DNA of 64,000 bases. Origin: Nostoc sp. FACHB-110 (GTDB taxonomy: Bacteria > Cyanobacteriota > Cyanobacteriia > Cyanobacteriales > Nostocaceae). The stretch's first letter is position 1; each line of letters begins with the position of its first letter. The notes under the pieces are model-generated. The model searched no databases. It saw only the letters and a list, made by a program, of their open reading frames with translations, and was not told where the DNA came from. The position numbers and the translations under genes were made by a program. Positions 53,273-61,407 of this stretch are shown here, piece by piece. The stretch lies in contig NZ_JACJRU010000020.1 in the NCBI RefSeq assembly GCF_014697425.1, forward strand, positions 1 to 64,000, given 5' to 3'.

Positions 53273-54196
53273 TTACTTCTTGGGCTTCCCATCCAGCCCA
53301 TACTCCCGTTCCACTGCTGCCAACAGCTTCGCCTGTAAAGCTGACAAATAAGGCTTCCCCTGTTTCCCCAACCCCTGCAACAGCCAATCTACTGATTCAT
53401 CACGGCTGGACACTTGATGCAATCGCCGCAAGCGCATACATAACTGTTGCATAAACTTGCAATCGTTATCTAGCAGTTCTAAGGATTTCAGGTGTTCTAT
53501 TTTCACTGCGTAGTCTCCGTCCCAGGTTTGGACTGTGCAACTAAAATCCCCAACATGAATAATTACACCCCAGTAACCACCTTTCCCCCGCAAATCTGGG
53601 TTGTCTTTCGGGACAAGAATGCAGATTTCTCCTTCGCGGTAGGGATTGGGGACAGGAGTGCGTTCTCGAATTCTGTCTACAACACTTTGGACTATGCGAC
53701 CAGAAGGAATTTTATTACCTGCTTCTATTACTGCTTGTTGCCAAGCCGTCGCTTGTTGGGCAGGTTCTAGCTCTGCTTTGGCAACGGAACGTAATTGACG
53801 CTCACTACTTGGTAGAGGAATTTGCCGACCATTGGTCGGCAAATGTTTCTGAAGATTTTCATACACTGATGTAGCTGACATCTTCAAGTAAGCCGCATCA
53901 CGGCTATAACCAAACCTATCTTTGCAATACTCCTCAAATGTTTTGTGCGTTGAACGATAAAGACGGCGATCGCGTAGTTCTATTAATGCTTTCCCTGCTT
54001 CATAGAAAGCCGTTTCCACTTTCTGTTCTAAAGCAGTGCGTAAGTGCTGTTCTTCCTGTGTTAACTCTGGCACTTCAACCGCCGCCACTTCAACAATGAC
54101 TACCTCTGGTTCTTCCTGCTTGGGCTGCTTTTTTGTTGGCTTTGGAGTAGCGCTCGTTGCAGTGACGGTCTTTTTGCGAGGGGGTGTCTTAGTCAT
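53273..54196 (-). CDS. Plasmid-type hypothetical protein with helical DNA-binding-like domain
   Basis: The 307-residue protein starts with a Lys/Pro/Thr-rich tail (MTKTPPRKKTVTATSATPKP). A helical domain at about 48-110 follows, EQKVETAFYEAGKALIELRD then FEEYCKDRFGYSRDAAYLKM. The pattern is that of the DUF3102/helix-turn-helix type found in plasmid and phage proteins. RQLRSVAKAELEPAQQATAW and a beta-rich region with an SH3-like WGVIIHVGDFSCTVQTWDGD follow, then a helical C-terminus. Such proteins recur on cyanobacterial plasmids, but no activity is established. It is transcribed alone. Confidence 0.6.
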   Translation of the reverse strand: MTKTPPRKKTVTATSATPKPTKKQPKQEEPEVVIVEVAAVEVPELTQEEQHLRTALEQKVETAFYEAGKALIELRDRRLYRSTHKTFEEYCKDRFGYSRDAAYLKMSATSVYENLQKHLPTNGRQIPLPSSERQLRSVAKAELEPAQQATAWQQAVIEAGNKIPSGRIVQSVVDRIRERTPVPNPYREGEICILVPKDNPDLRGKGGYWGVIIHVGDFSCTVQTWDGDYAVKIEHLKSLELLDNDCKFMQQLCMRLRRLHQVSSRDESVDWLLQGLGKQGKPYLSALQAKLLAAVEREYGLDGKPKK

Positions 54197-54480
54197 CTTC
54201 CCACCTCAAAGATAATGTTCCTGTTACAGATATTGAATTGTGGCATCATGTTAATAAGTTTCTTATCCACTCTCCAACCCTGTTTATGTGGCTGGGGTTT
54301 TTCATTAGCTTCCTATATCTTTGCAGTTGTCGTCAATTGCATAGCTTGAAAGACCGAACTGTGTAACCTTGTTTTCACTACTTGTCCTAGACCACTCAAT
54401 CACTCACCATAGATGAGGCATTCAAGCAACTTTAGCAGCATCTAGTTTTTCGATATCAAGCTTTTACCACCAGGATAATT

Positions 54481-54753
54481 ATGAAACCCATCATCAAAAA
54501 ACCTGAATTTCTCGCTCTCAAAAAGTCTGTTGCTTCACAGCCAATTCCAGAAGAAGTTATTCTAGTAGAACCCGCCGTTGCGGACGTACCTATTGAGCAG
54601 CAGCCACCGCAAGAAGTCGCTCATCCTACCGTAGAATATCCTACTTACTACGTTCCAGCGCAAAGCTATCCAGTTCTACAATCTGTTGGCAACACTGGCT
54701 GGCAAGTTTCTGACATCTGGCGGGATTTGCGGGTTGACGACTTCTGTAATTAA
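54481..54753 (+). CDS. Short proline/valine-rich hypothetical protein
   Basis: The 90-residue product begins MKPIIKKPEFLALKKSVASQ. A low-complexity middle (PIPEEVILVEPAVADVPIEQ, QPPQEVAHPTVEYPTYYVPA) precedes a short folded-looking end (SVGNTGWQVSDIWRDLRVDD). Most of it is probably disordered. No family is recognised. A hairpin with CCCTG/CTGGGG followed by TTTTT lies upstream at about 54270-54300. It could be a real small gene; support is limited to an open frame and protein-like composition at the end. Confidence 0.4.
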   Translation: MKPIIKKPEFLALKKSVASQPIPEEVILVEPAVADVPIEQQPPQEVAHPTVEYPTYYVPAQSYPVLQSVGNTGWQVSDIWRDLRVDDFCN

Positions 54754-55024
54754 TAATCTATCTTGAGATAGTTGCAATATTTAACGCATCGTTTCAGTAG
54801 TCAGCTAAAATATGCTACTGATTTGTTTTAGCCTTATACTGGGATTTGAGAAACTTGTAACCAGTTTTTCTTCTTGTCTAGCAACATTCGCAGCCGCTTT
54901 TCCTGCAAAAAGTGTAAGGAGCTATTTTTGATACTCGTGTGTTCGGCTGTGGGATTTTGGGTGAGGAGCAGTTGGTGTTGGGCTAAGGCTAGAGCGATCG
55001 CACAGAGTAAGCTATATATAAGTT

Positions 55025-55438
55025 ATGCTGCAAATTAAGAATAAAATCATCATCCCCGATAGCGAACTCGAAATTAGCGCGATTCGTTCTCAAGGAGCAG
55101 GGGGTCAAAACGTCAATAAAGTTGCTACAGCTATTCACTTGCGCTTCGACATTGAAGCTTCATCACTACCCGCTTTCTATAAACAGCAACTTCTAAAGCT
55201 AAACGACCGACGCATCACCCAAGAGGGAGTTGTTGTCATCAAGGCTCAAGAACACCGTAGCCAGGAGCAAAACCGGGAAGAAGCTTTGCAACGACTCAAA
55301 CAACTCATACTAAGCGCAGTTGTATTGCCCGAAATACGCAAACCCACCAAACCAACTCGCAGTTCTCAAAAAAAACGTCTTGACAGTAAAACTAAGCGTA
55401 GTCAAATTAAGTCAATGAGAAGGCAGATAATTGATTAA
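55025..55438 (+). CDS. arfB: Alternative ribosome-rescue factor ArfB (YaeJ-type peptidyl-tRNA hydrolase)
   Basis: The 137-residue protein carries the class-I release-factor GGQ motif in IRSQGAGGQNVNKVATAIHL (GGQ at about 26-28). There is no codon-recognition domain. The C-terminal tail is long and basic (RSSQKKRLDSKTKRSQIKSM) and in ArfB enters the mRNA channel of stalled ribosomes. It hydrolyses peptidyl-tRNA on ribosomes stopped without a stop codon. Length and motif order match the family. It is a single gene. Confidence 0.92.
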   Translation: MLQIKNKIIIPDSELEISAIRSQGAGGQNVNKVATAIHLRFDIEASSLPAFYKQQLLKLNDRRITQEGVVVIKAQEHRSQEQNREEALQRLKQLILSAVVLPEIRKPTKPTRSSQKKRLDSKTKRSQIKSMRRQIID

Positions 55439-55747
55439 AATCTAATGCTGCCAAAGAAAAGTGCTGAGGGCGATCGCTCCTTTTTCCTCTAAGAAATTGC
55501 AGATGCCCAGCAGTGAAGTAATTGCACCACTGGACATCTTGATTTAACTCATCCTACTTCTGCTGATTTGGGGAAGTTGACAAGCCCTTTTCAAACTAGT
55601 ACTCAATGCCCAGCCCTGTTAAGTAGAAGCTCACCCGGTTGCAGCCAGATAGTAAGGCAGTGCCGATATGAGTGATCGCACTATCAATTTTTGTGCTTCG
55701 ATAGGATGTCCTTTAAAGGTTAATGTTCTGAGTGTCATATTCAAAGC
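55439..55747. other. Non-coding stretch
   Basis: About 310 bp with a HIP1 site near 55470 and no ORF or repeat that I can support. Confidence 0.4.
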
Positions 55748-56797
55748 TTAATCACCAATCAAATCTGCCAATAAATTTGTCATCTCTTCTTGACCTTTTT
55801 TGCGATTGTCGTCGTACACGATTAATACATCCAGCTTGGCATGACGACTGGCTTTTTGCGTCTTTCTCACGTCCCCTTGAGTTACTTCCAAAAGTGTTGT
55901 AACGCTGCTATGGCGGATGCGGTGTGGTGACATGAGTTTTTTCACGTCAGCTTCATCAAAATAATTGACAACGATTTTGCGGATGCCGTCTCCAGTGAGG
56001 CGATGCCCCCGACTACGATTGTCAAGGGAGATAAATAGAGGTGAGGAGACGGTAATATAACCCCGGACTTGCAACCAATCACAGATAGCATTGATTGTTG
56101 CTGCGGACAGTTTCACCCATTCATCGTTCGTGCCTTGTCCTTTCCCCAAAATCCGCAATCTGCCAGAGTGTGGGTCGAAGTCTTTAATATTTAATTGACT
56201 CACTTCATTACGCCGGAGTAAATTTTCCCACAACAGCCGCAACAGTGCGTAATCTCTTTTTCCTTGAACTGTTGAGCGGTCAATAAGCTGGATAACAGCA
56301 CTCATTGTTTGGGCATCTACCCCGGTGGTATCGCGGTAGGCTTTTACCTTCTCCAACTCTACATCTTCAAGCGAATAGCTACATACACCTAGCTTACGGG
56401 CAAACTTCACCAAAGATTTAATGCTGCTCAAGCGACGGTTAACCGTTGCTTCCTTTAAACCAGCAGCAAATAGCTTTGCTCTATATTTCAATACTACCGC
56501 CACCGCCCGCTTCTCGTTCAGGTGCAAAAACTCCAAAACGCTATCGACATTTGGCTCAATGCCTGTCATCGCCACGAAAAATTTCCGCAAATCTTTTTGG
56601 TATTCGCGCCGCGTGCTGGCGGCGCGGATATTGGCGAGCATCAAGGCAATGACATCCTGCTCGTCAGGAGTTGACGCAAAATAACGCTCAATTGGGGCTT
56701 CAAACGATTTTTTTAATACCTCCACCGCGTCATTAAATCCAGCATCATCGCTTGCTGTATTGAATGCACGCTTATGGGGATAGGAAGTATCATCCAT
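55748..56797 (-). CDS. XerC/D-like tyrosine recombinase
   Basis: The protein of about 350 residues is a complete tyrosine recombinase. The core-binding domain includes STRREYQKDLRKFFVAMTGI and ATVNRRLSSIKSLVKFARKL. The catalytic residues are present: Arg in NLLRRNEVSQLNIKDF, Lys in LRILGKGQG, His-x-x-Arg in SPHRIRHSSVT, His in QKASRHAKLDV, and the nucleophile Tyr in VLIVYDDN. ATG at 56797 is used. A TTG at 56833 has a better ribosome-binding site (GGGGAGA), and the frame opens to 56878. The palindrome GTCCCAAAGTGGGAC lies just upstream at 56862-56876. The role may be plasmid multimer resolution or element integration. Confidence 0.87.
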   Translation of the reverse strand: MDDTSYPHKRAFNTASDDAGFNDAVEVLKKSFEAPIERYFASTPDEQDVIALMLANIRAASTRREYQKDLRKFFVAMTGIEPNVDSVLEFLHLNEKRAVAVVLKYRAKLFAAGLKEATVNRRLSSIKSLVKFARKLGVCSYSLEDVELEKVKAYRDTTGVDAQTMSAVIQLIDRSTVQGKRDYALLRLLWENLLRRNEVSQLNIKDFDPHSGRLRILGKGQGTNDEWVKLSAATINAICDWLQVRGYITVSSPLFISLDNRSRGHRLTGDGIRKIVVNYFDEADVKKLMSPHRIRHSSVTTLLEVTQGDVRKTQKASRHAKLDVLIVYDDNRKKGQEEMTNLLADLIGD

Positions 56798-56861
56798 AGC
56801 ATTGAGAGCGAAAAAGGTAATTTTCGATATCAAACCTATTCTCCCCCTTTTTGTCCTCCTC

Positions 56862-56876
56862 GTCCCACTTTGGGAC
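56862..56876. promoter_or_regulatory. Palindrome GTCCC-N5-GGGAC upstream of the recombinase
   Basis: GTCCCACTTTGGGAC has 6-bp arms. The same GTCCC-N5-GGGAC pattern occurs at 31724-31738 upstream of the parM-like gene, with 12 of 15 bases identical in the best orientation. It may be an operator for a shared plasmid regulator or a recombinase binding site. Confidence 0.5.
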
Positions 56877-56968
56877 AATAAAATTTCTGTTATGCTTTCA
56901 ACTTAATTATGTATTTAAATATACTACAAAAGTTTTTGCTCCTTTGATGAAGTGACCAGGAGTTGGGC

Positions 56969-57113
56969 CAATACTTTCGGTTAAGAGTTCTTTTCGTTAA
57001 GGCAGCAGAGGCGCATCGGAGCGGAGGGGATGGGGAGAAGTTTGTGCAACCTCCTTATCTCCCCTGCACCCTTGCTTGCCCTCACGACTAAATTCTTTAT
57101 CCGAACGGTATTG
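56969..57113. repeat. MITE-like repeat, copy B, with 10-bp target duplication
   Basis: The left end is CAATACTTTCGGTTAAG and the right end CTTTATCCGAACGGTATTG. The flanks GGAGTTGGGC (56959-56968) and GGATTTGGGC (57114-57123) match at 9 of 10 bases. Length and interior composition (TCTCCCCTGCACCC) agree with copies A and C. Confidence 0.85.
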
Positions 57114-57272
57114 GGATTTGGGCCAGGCTAAGTACCGCGATTGCTTCTAACGCCCCCAACGCCTGCGATCGCACAGAATACCCATTTTCAGTATTCTTGT
57201 GGGAAATTATCAACTTAGGAGTAATGTTTTAGATGAAGCTGGCAAAAAGTCGTAATTATTTATTTAAATAAA

Positions 57273-57764
57273 ATGAGCATCAAACTATTAGAAAGTGTTG
57301 ATTCTCCAGAAATTCAAGAATTTAAAGCGGAAATCCTATCAAAACGTAGTAGAGGCAATATTTTGTTTGAAATAAAACAAATAATCTCTGATATGACCCT
57401 TGAAGAATTTGAGGGTTTAACAGAACTTCTGGATTTATTTGTTAGTCAAATTGGGTATGTAGGGCTTGGCACTCACTGGAAAGAAATTCATCAAGCAGCA
57501 GCCCAAAAAATTTCAGCATTTGTCTTGACCAAAGATTTAGCTTATTCTTCAAAAATTATGACAATAGAAGAGGCAGAAGAAATTACTACTAAGATGTTCA
57601 ACTTTTTTCAAAATTCATGTAAATTTTTTACTAACGCAGTATTTGTCAATAACTACTCTGCGCTTAGTGCTTGGGATTCCCTGACGGACGCAACATTTGA
57701 CACAGGAATAATTATTGTAAGTGCTAGACTGATTGGAATATTGTGGGTTAAAGATGAAGACTAA
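57273..57764 (+). CDS. Helical hypothetical protein
   Basis: The 163-residue product begins MSIKLLESVDSPEIQEFKAE and is mostly helical (LEEFEGLTELLDLFVSQIGY, MTIEEAEEITTKMFNFFQNS). There is no signal peptide, membrane helix or motif. The composition and an ATG start in good context suggest a real gene. The family is unknown to me. It stands alone between a MITE-like repeat and the EndoU gene. Confidence 0.55.
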   Translation: MSIKLLESVDSPEIQEFKAEILSKRSRGNILFEIKQIISDMTLEEFEGLTELLDLFVSQIGYVGLGTHWKEIHQAAAQKISAFVLTKDLAYSSKIMTIEEAEEITTKMFNFFQNSCKFFTNAVFVNNYSALSAWDSLTDATFDTGIIIVSARLIGILWVKDED

Positions 57765-58026
57765 TAGCTGAATTATAATATAAATTAAAATTCAAGATTT
57801 TAACTTATATTTAATCAAAATTTAAGAGAGCAATGGCATATTGAATAAATACTTTAATAAACGCTATGCGGTTTTTGAAAGTATTAAATAGTTTAAATTA
57901 TGCTGAATTTATACTATTGTGAATTGAATATTCACTGTTGATTTTTTTGTTTTAAATAAAGTAGTTTATCTACTATTGGAATTCATAAGCAACTAGTAAT
58001 TAACTAAAGTAACCAACCTGTTAAGT

Positions 58027-59301
58027 ATGTCTAAGTTAGCTTTTCCTTTAAAGATATCAACAGGAGCAGTTATACTGCTCACCTTTTGTGTAACTAGTGC
58101 AGATAGTGCCACAATTTCTGAAGGATTTGAGAGCGGTACGAAAACAAGTTATGCAGCTGCTGATGTTAATCTGGGTACGGGCTTATGGAATTTGAATGAT
58201 GCTCTGATTGGCGATCTCAGCACTGACAGAAAAAATGGTGCAAAGTCTGCTCGTATTCGTAATAGTGGTAAAGTAACGATGCGATTTGACCGCACTACAG
58301 GTGCAGGCTCTATTACTATCAAACACGCTAAATTTGGTACTGACGCTAATACTACTTGGGGTGTTTGGTGTTCAACTAATAGTGGCTCTTCATGGACACA
58401 AATCGGTTCCACAATCAATACCACTTCCACAACATTACAAACAGCGACTTTTACACCTAACATCTCTGGTAGTGTTCGCTGTGAAGTTCGTAAGACTGAT
58501 GGGACGGCAAACAGAACTAATATTGATGACATCGTAATTACTGATTATGGTTCTTCCGGTTCCACTCCTTCTTTACCAGCTGGTTCTGTCCCTTTCTTTG
58601 ATGAAATCAATAACCCTGTATCTGGTTTAGCCTATGGTAGCCCAGCTGATGTCACACCGAGCGCCCCACCTCTCAACAGCTTTGACACAGCAGTGGTTAA
58701 TCTTTGCGGCGCTCCAGGTACTGTTGTGAGCCCCACTGCCTTCCAAACTATGATGGCTAATAATCCTACTGTGTTGTCTAATATCAAGGCTTATGTGGGA
58801 GGATATATCAAAGTAGGTCGTACTTCTGATACGGATTTCTTGAACGATCTAACCGATCTCTGGTTCAATGTCGCAGGTTTTGACCATGTATTCTGTGGAG
58901 AACCAGTTCAAGGCGGCTCGATTGGTGGGCTGCATTTTGTTGGTCGTTATGTAGAGTTGCAAAACAAAGGTCTAGCTGGACGACTGAACAATAATACGTC
59001 AAGAGAAGAAGTAGTTCCTAACACAATCTACACAATAGGTGCAATCGTGAAAGTAGGTACTGGAACTGCTCAGTCTAGTATTAAAGGTTATCCTTACACC
59101 CTCAGTGCTGAAGAAATTTTGGCGATCGCTTCTTTAGGTTACAAGAACAACCCCAACACTAGCACCACTAACCAGGTATGTCTTCTGGGTGTCACTGATG
59201 AGAATAGAACTTTTAAAGCTGTATTTGTCAGAAGAGCGGGTGGTATCCGTACTTTCTATCCCGATGCTACTCCTGACGCTACCCCCGACTGTATCCAGTA
59301 A
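58027..59301 (+). CDS. Secreted EndoU-family nuclease
   Basis: The 424-residue protein has a signal peptide (FPLKISTGAVILLTFCVTSA, cleavage near DSA, about 28). A beta-sandwich domain (about 30-175; EGFESGTKTSYAAADV, IRNSGKVTMRFDRTTGAGSI, NRTNIDDIVITDYG) of a kind seen next to secreted nucleases follows. The C-terminal EndoU domain (about 210-424) has the three catalytic positions: His287 in GFDHVFCGE, His303 in GGLHFVGRY and Lys353 in SSIKGYPYT. Its typical ending, AVFVRRAGGIRTFYPDATPD, is present. EndoU enzymes cleave RNA, and bacterial members are often toxins. No immunity gene is adjacent, and no toxin-delivery domain is fused, so scavenging or defence outside the cell is as likely as competition. 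Confidence 0.87.
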   Translation: MSKLAFPLKISTGAVILLTFCVTSADSATISEGFESGTKTSYAAADVNLGTGLWNLNDALIGDLSTDRKNGAKSARIRNSGKVTMRFDRTTGAGSITIKHAKFGTDANTTWGVWCSTNSGSSWTQIGSTINTTSTTLQTATFTPNISGSVRCEVRKTDGTANRTNIDDIVITDYGSSGSTPSLPAGSVPFFDEINNPVSGLAYGSPADVTPSAPPLNSFDTAVVNLCGAPGTVVSPTAFQTMMANNPTVLSNIKAYVGGYIKVGRTSDTDFLNDLTDLWFNVAGFDHVFCGEPVQGGSIGGLHFVGRYVELQNKGLAGRLNNNTSREEVVPNTIYTIGAIVKVGTGTAQSSIKGYPYTLSAEEILAIASLGYKNNPNTSTTNQVCLLGVTDENRTFKAVFVRRAGGIRTFYPDATPDATPDCIQ

Positions 59302-59842
59302 TAAGACTGATGCAGTGATAGAAAATTAATGTTTTGGATGATTAGGGGTATAAAAGTATAAGCTTCCGCATCATTTAGAAAAATGACCGATAAACTCTGT
59401 TCCCGGACATTTTATTCACCATTCTACATCTTTGTTTGACACCCTTTCTTACAAGCCCAAGGGATACGTCAAGTCAGAAGATTATTAATTTATATTGCGA
59501 TGCTTTTCGCTACTGCCTTTGTTTACCCGGATTTCTGAAAGAAAAGGTGTAATCAAAGTTACGGGCGTGATAAGGACTGCCTGCTTCTACAGATGAGAAC
59601 TGCTTTGTATCTCCCACTAGTAGTTCACCAACCCAATATTGTTGTGTAGACCCAGCAAGGGAGCAGGGGAGCAGGGGGGAATGAAGGTACTCTCTCCCCT
59701 GCCCCTCTGCCCCGAAGCCCCTCTGCTGTCCACCACGCAAAGTTCTGTTGGCAGAGTACTAGCAGTACTCTGGCTTGCTCAAGATTAGCTCGTTCTAAAG
59801 TGGTACACTTTGTCTATACCAAGGTATGTACTGCGTGTAGAA
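59302..59842. other. Intergenic region with a repeat-like GC-rich stretch
   Basis: About 540 bp with no gene. It carries a GGAGCAGGGGAGCAGGGG-type stretch near 59655-59720, related to the MITE-like repeat interiors but without the CAATACGG ends. The promoter of the RHH gene is presumably just upstream of 59843. Confidence 0.4.
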
Positions 59843-60427
59843 ATGCCAAGAACTGAACGCGAATCAATTAACTTCAAACTTCCCAAAAGATTAACTGAGG
59901 CACTTCGCAAAGCAGCAAGAGAACGGAAAACCACCGCCACAGATTTGGTTATCCAAGGACTACACCATATTTTAGGAGACGTACCAGGTACAGAAGAAAG
60001 TGTAGAAATTCGCTTGTATCAACTGGAAGAGGAGTTTTTTCGTTTCCAGGAAAGTGTGAGTGAAAGTAGCAACGACCAGCAAGAAAAAAGATTAACTAAT
60101 CTCGAAGGTAAACTCGAAGAACTAACTCACAAACTTTCACGATTTGAAGGGGCATTGATCCAGATGCAAAATAGTATCAATACATCAAGGTCACGTAACA
60201 AATCAAGCGGCTACTCTTATTATCAGCAGACGAGTGCGCCAGTCAAGCTTAATCCCCACAATGCAGAAGAATTAGCAAAGCGTTTTGGCACTACTGCATC
60301 TACCATCGAAGAAAAACGTGCAACATTAAACCAGAAAGATTTTGAACAGTGGACACAAGATCGCGACTTTATTCATCGTTGTTGGCGTTTTAATGAAAAA
60401 GACAGGCTGTATTACCCAGTTGAGTAA
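59843..60427 (+). CDS. RHH-type DNA-binding protein with coiled coil
   Basis: The product is about 194 residues from ATG 59843. It opens with a CopG-like ribbon-helix-helix (RESINFKLPKRLTEALRKAA, RERKTTATDLVIQGLHHIL; about 6-45). A coiled coil (about 55-110; EKRLTNLEGKLEELTHKLSR) follows, then a Ser/Tyr-rich linker and a C-terminal segment LAKRFGTTASTIEEKRATLN with a possible helix-turn-helix, ending at CWRFNEKDRLYYPVE. A TTG start at 59810 is possible but less likely. It lies about 400 bp upstream of an array of TATAGAA repeats, a possible binding site, and about 980 bp upstream of the DUF499 gene. Confidence 0.78.
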   Translation: MPRTERESINFKLPKRLTEALRKAARERKTTATDLVIQGLHHILGDVPGTEESVEIRLYQLEEEFFRFQESVSESSNDQQEKRLTNLEGKLEELTHKLSRFEGALIQMQNSINTSRSRNKSSGYSYYQQTSAPVKLNPHNAEELAKRFGTTASTIEEKRATLNQKDFEQWTQDRDFIHRCWRFNEKDRLYYPVE

Positions 60428-60540
60428 AGTAAGTGATCACTCTCCCTCAATTACTACTCAAATACTACGTTTGTAATGCAAAACATTTCCCCACTTAGCC
60501 TATTTGCTGGTGAGGTTTGGTGCGGCGGTAGGGGGCGATC

Positions 60541-60697
60541 CAATACGGTTCGGTTAACAAATTTATCTGTTGAGGTGAGCAGGGGAGCGGAGGAGCAGAG
60601 GGGCAGGGGAGAGAGTACCTTCGTTCCCCCTTGCACCCCTGCACCCCTGCACCAAGAGCTTGCCTACACGAGTAAGTTTCTTATCCGAACCGTATTG
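60541..60697. repeat. MITE-like repeat, copy C, with perfect 10-bp target duplication
   Basis: The ends are CAATACGGTTCGG and its inverse CCGAACCGTATTG. GGGGGCGATC occurs immediately on both sides (60531-60540 and 60698-60707). The interior holds the GGGAGCGGAGGAGCAGAGGG and CCCTTGCACCCCTGCACCCC stretches and the AAGAGCTTGCCTACACGAGT segment shared with copy A. This is the best-preserved of the three copies. Confidence 0.92.
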
Positions 60698-60818
60698 GGG
60701 GGCGATCACCTTCTCATCAATTAGTATCCATTGGTTCTTCCCTGCCAATGCCAAGCGATCGCAGTTTATCTTGTACCGACTGAGCATTCACACCACAGTA
60801 ATAAAACTGTTTTTGCGT

Positions 60819-60903
60819 TCTATACGCTTGTATAGAACGAGTATAGAAACTATATTTTCTAGTAAACTCTGAGTATAGAAGAAAGTATAGAAGCAGTATA
60901 GAA
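60819..60903. repeat. TATAGAA iteron-like array
   Basis: TATAGAA begins at 60831, 60842, 60874, 60886 and 60897, and its inverse TTCTATA at 60819. Neighbouring copies are 11-12 bp apart, close to one helical turn, so a protein could contact them on the same DNA face. An RHH protein gene lies upstream and the DUF499 gene about 500 bp downstream. Confidence 0.8.
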
Positions 60904-61407
60904 AGTCAACAGTTCGCTCATCTAGAGTAGAAATTAAGGTTGTACGTTTAGAATAAAGTTCTAAATATAAAATAAGGGTCTCTTACTTCTTGTGCCAAAT
61001 CTGCTCACCCAGAGTGTTTTAGTAAGTACGACCTCGCAGCAGGATTGCCCACCATTGGCTACCTCAAAAAATACAAATCAGACAGTTATCATCTATATAA
61101 GTATACGTAGAATATTAATCGTTGCTCTAAAACTTATATACATTAGTTAGTTTTAGCCCAAGTATGGTGTTATTACCTATGTAATTCTGCACTAGAGCGG
61201 TTATTATGTAGCGAATAATGCGTCCGCATTAGTTTTTAAAATTTTTATCTAATCAGTTCTGCGGAAAAGTAAGTAGATTCATTCAATCTATGCTGACTCA
61301 ATTTTATTGTGGGCGATCGCAACTTTAACACCTGCGATGCCTGCGGCGGGCTGCGCCTACGCAGTTTTGCCGTGCAGTTTTTAGGACTAGCGAAGAAAAC
61401 GAATGTA
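60904..61407. other. Leader region of the DUF499 gene
   Basis: About 500 bp with no gene. The stretch at 61310-61380 holds a HIP1 site and CTGCGATGCCTGCGGCGGGC, a common cyanobacterial repeat. AT-rich promoter-like sequence occurs at 61085-61200. Confidence 0.4.

Noticed and set aside
59655..59720. Fourth copy of the CAATACGG repeat family
   Set aside because: The GC-rich interior is similar, but the terminal inverted repeats and target duplication are not present.
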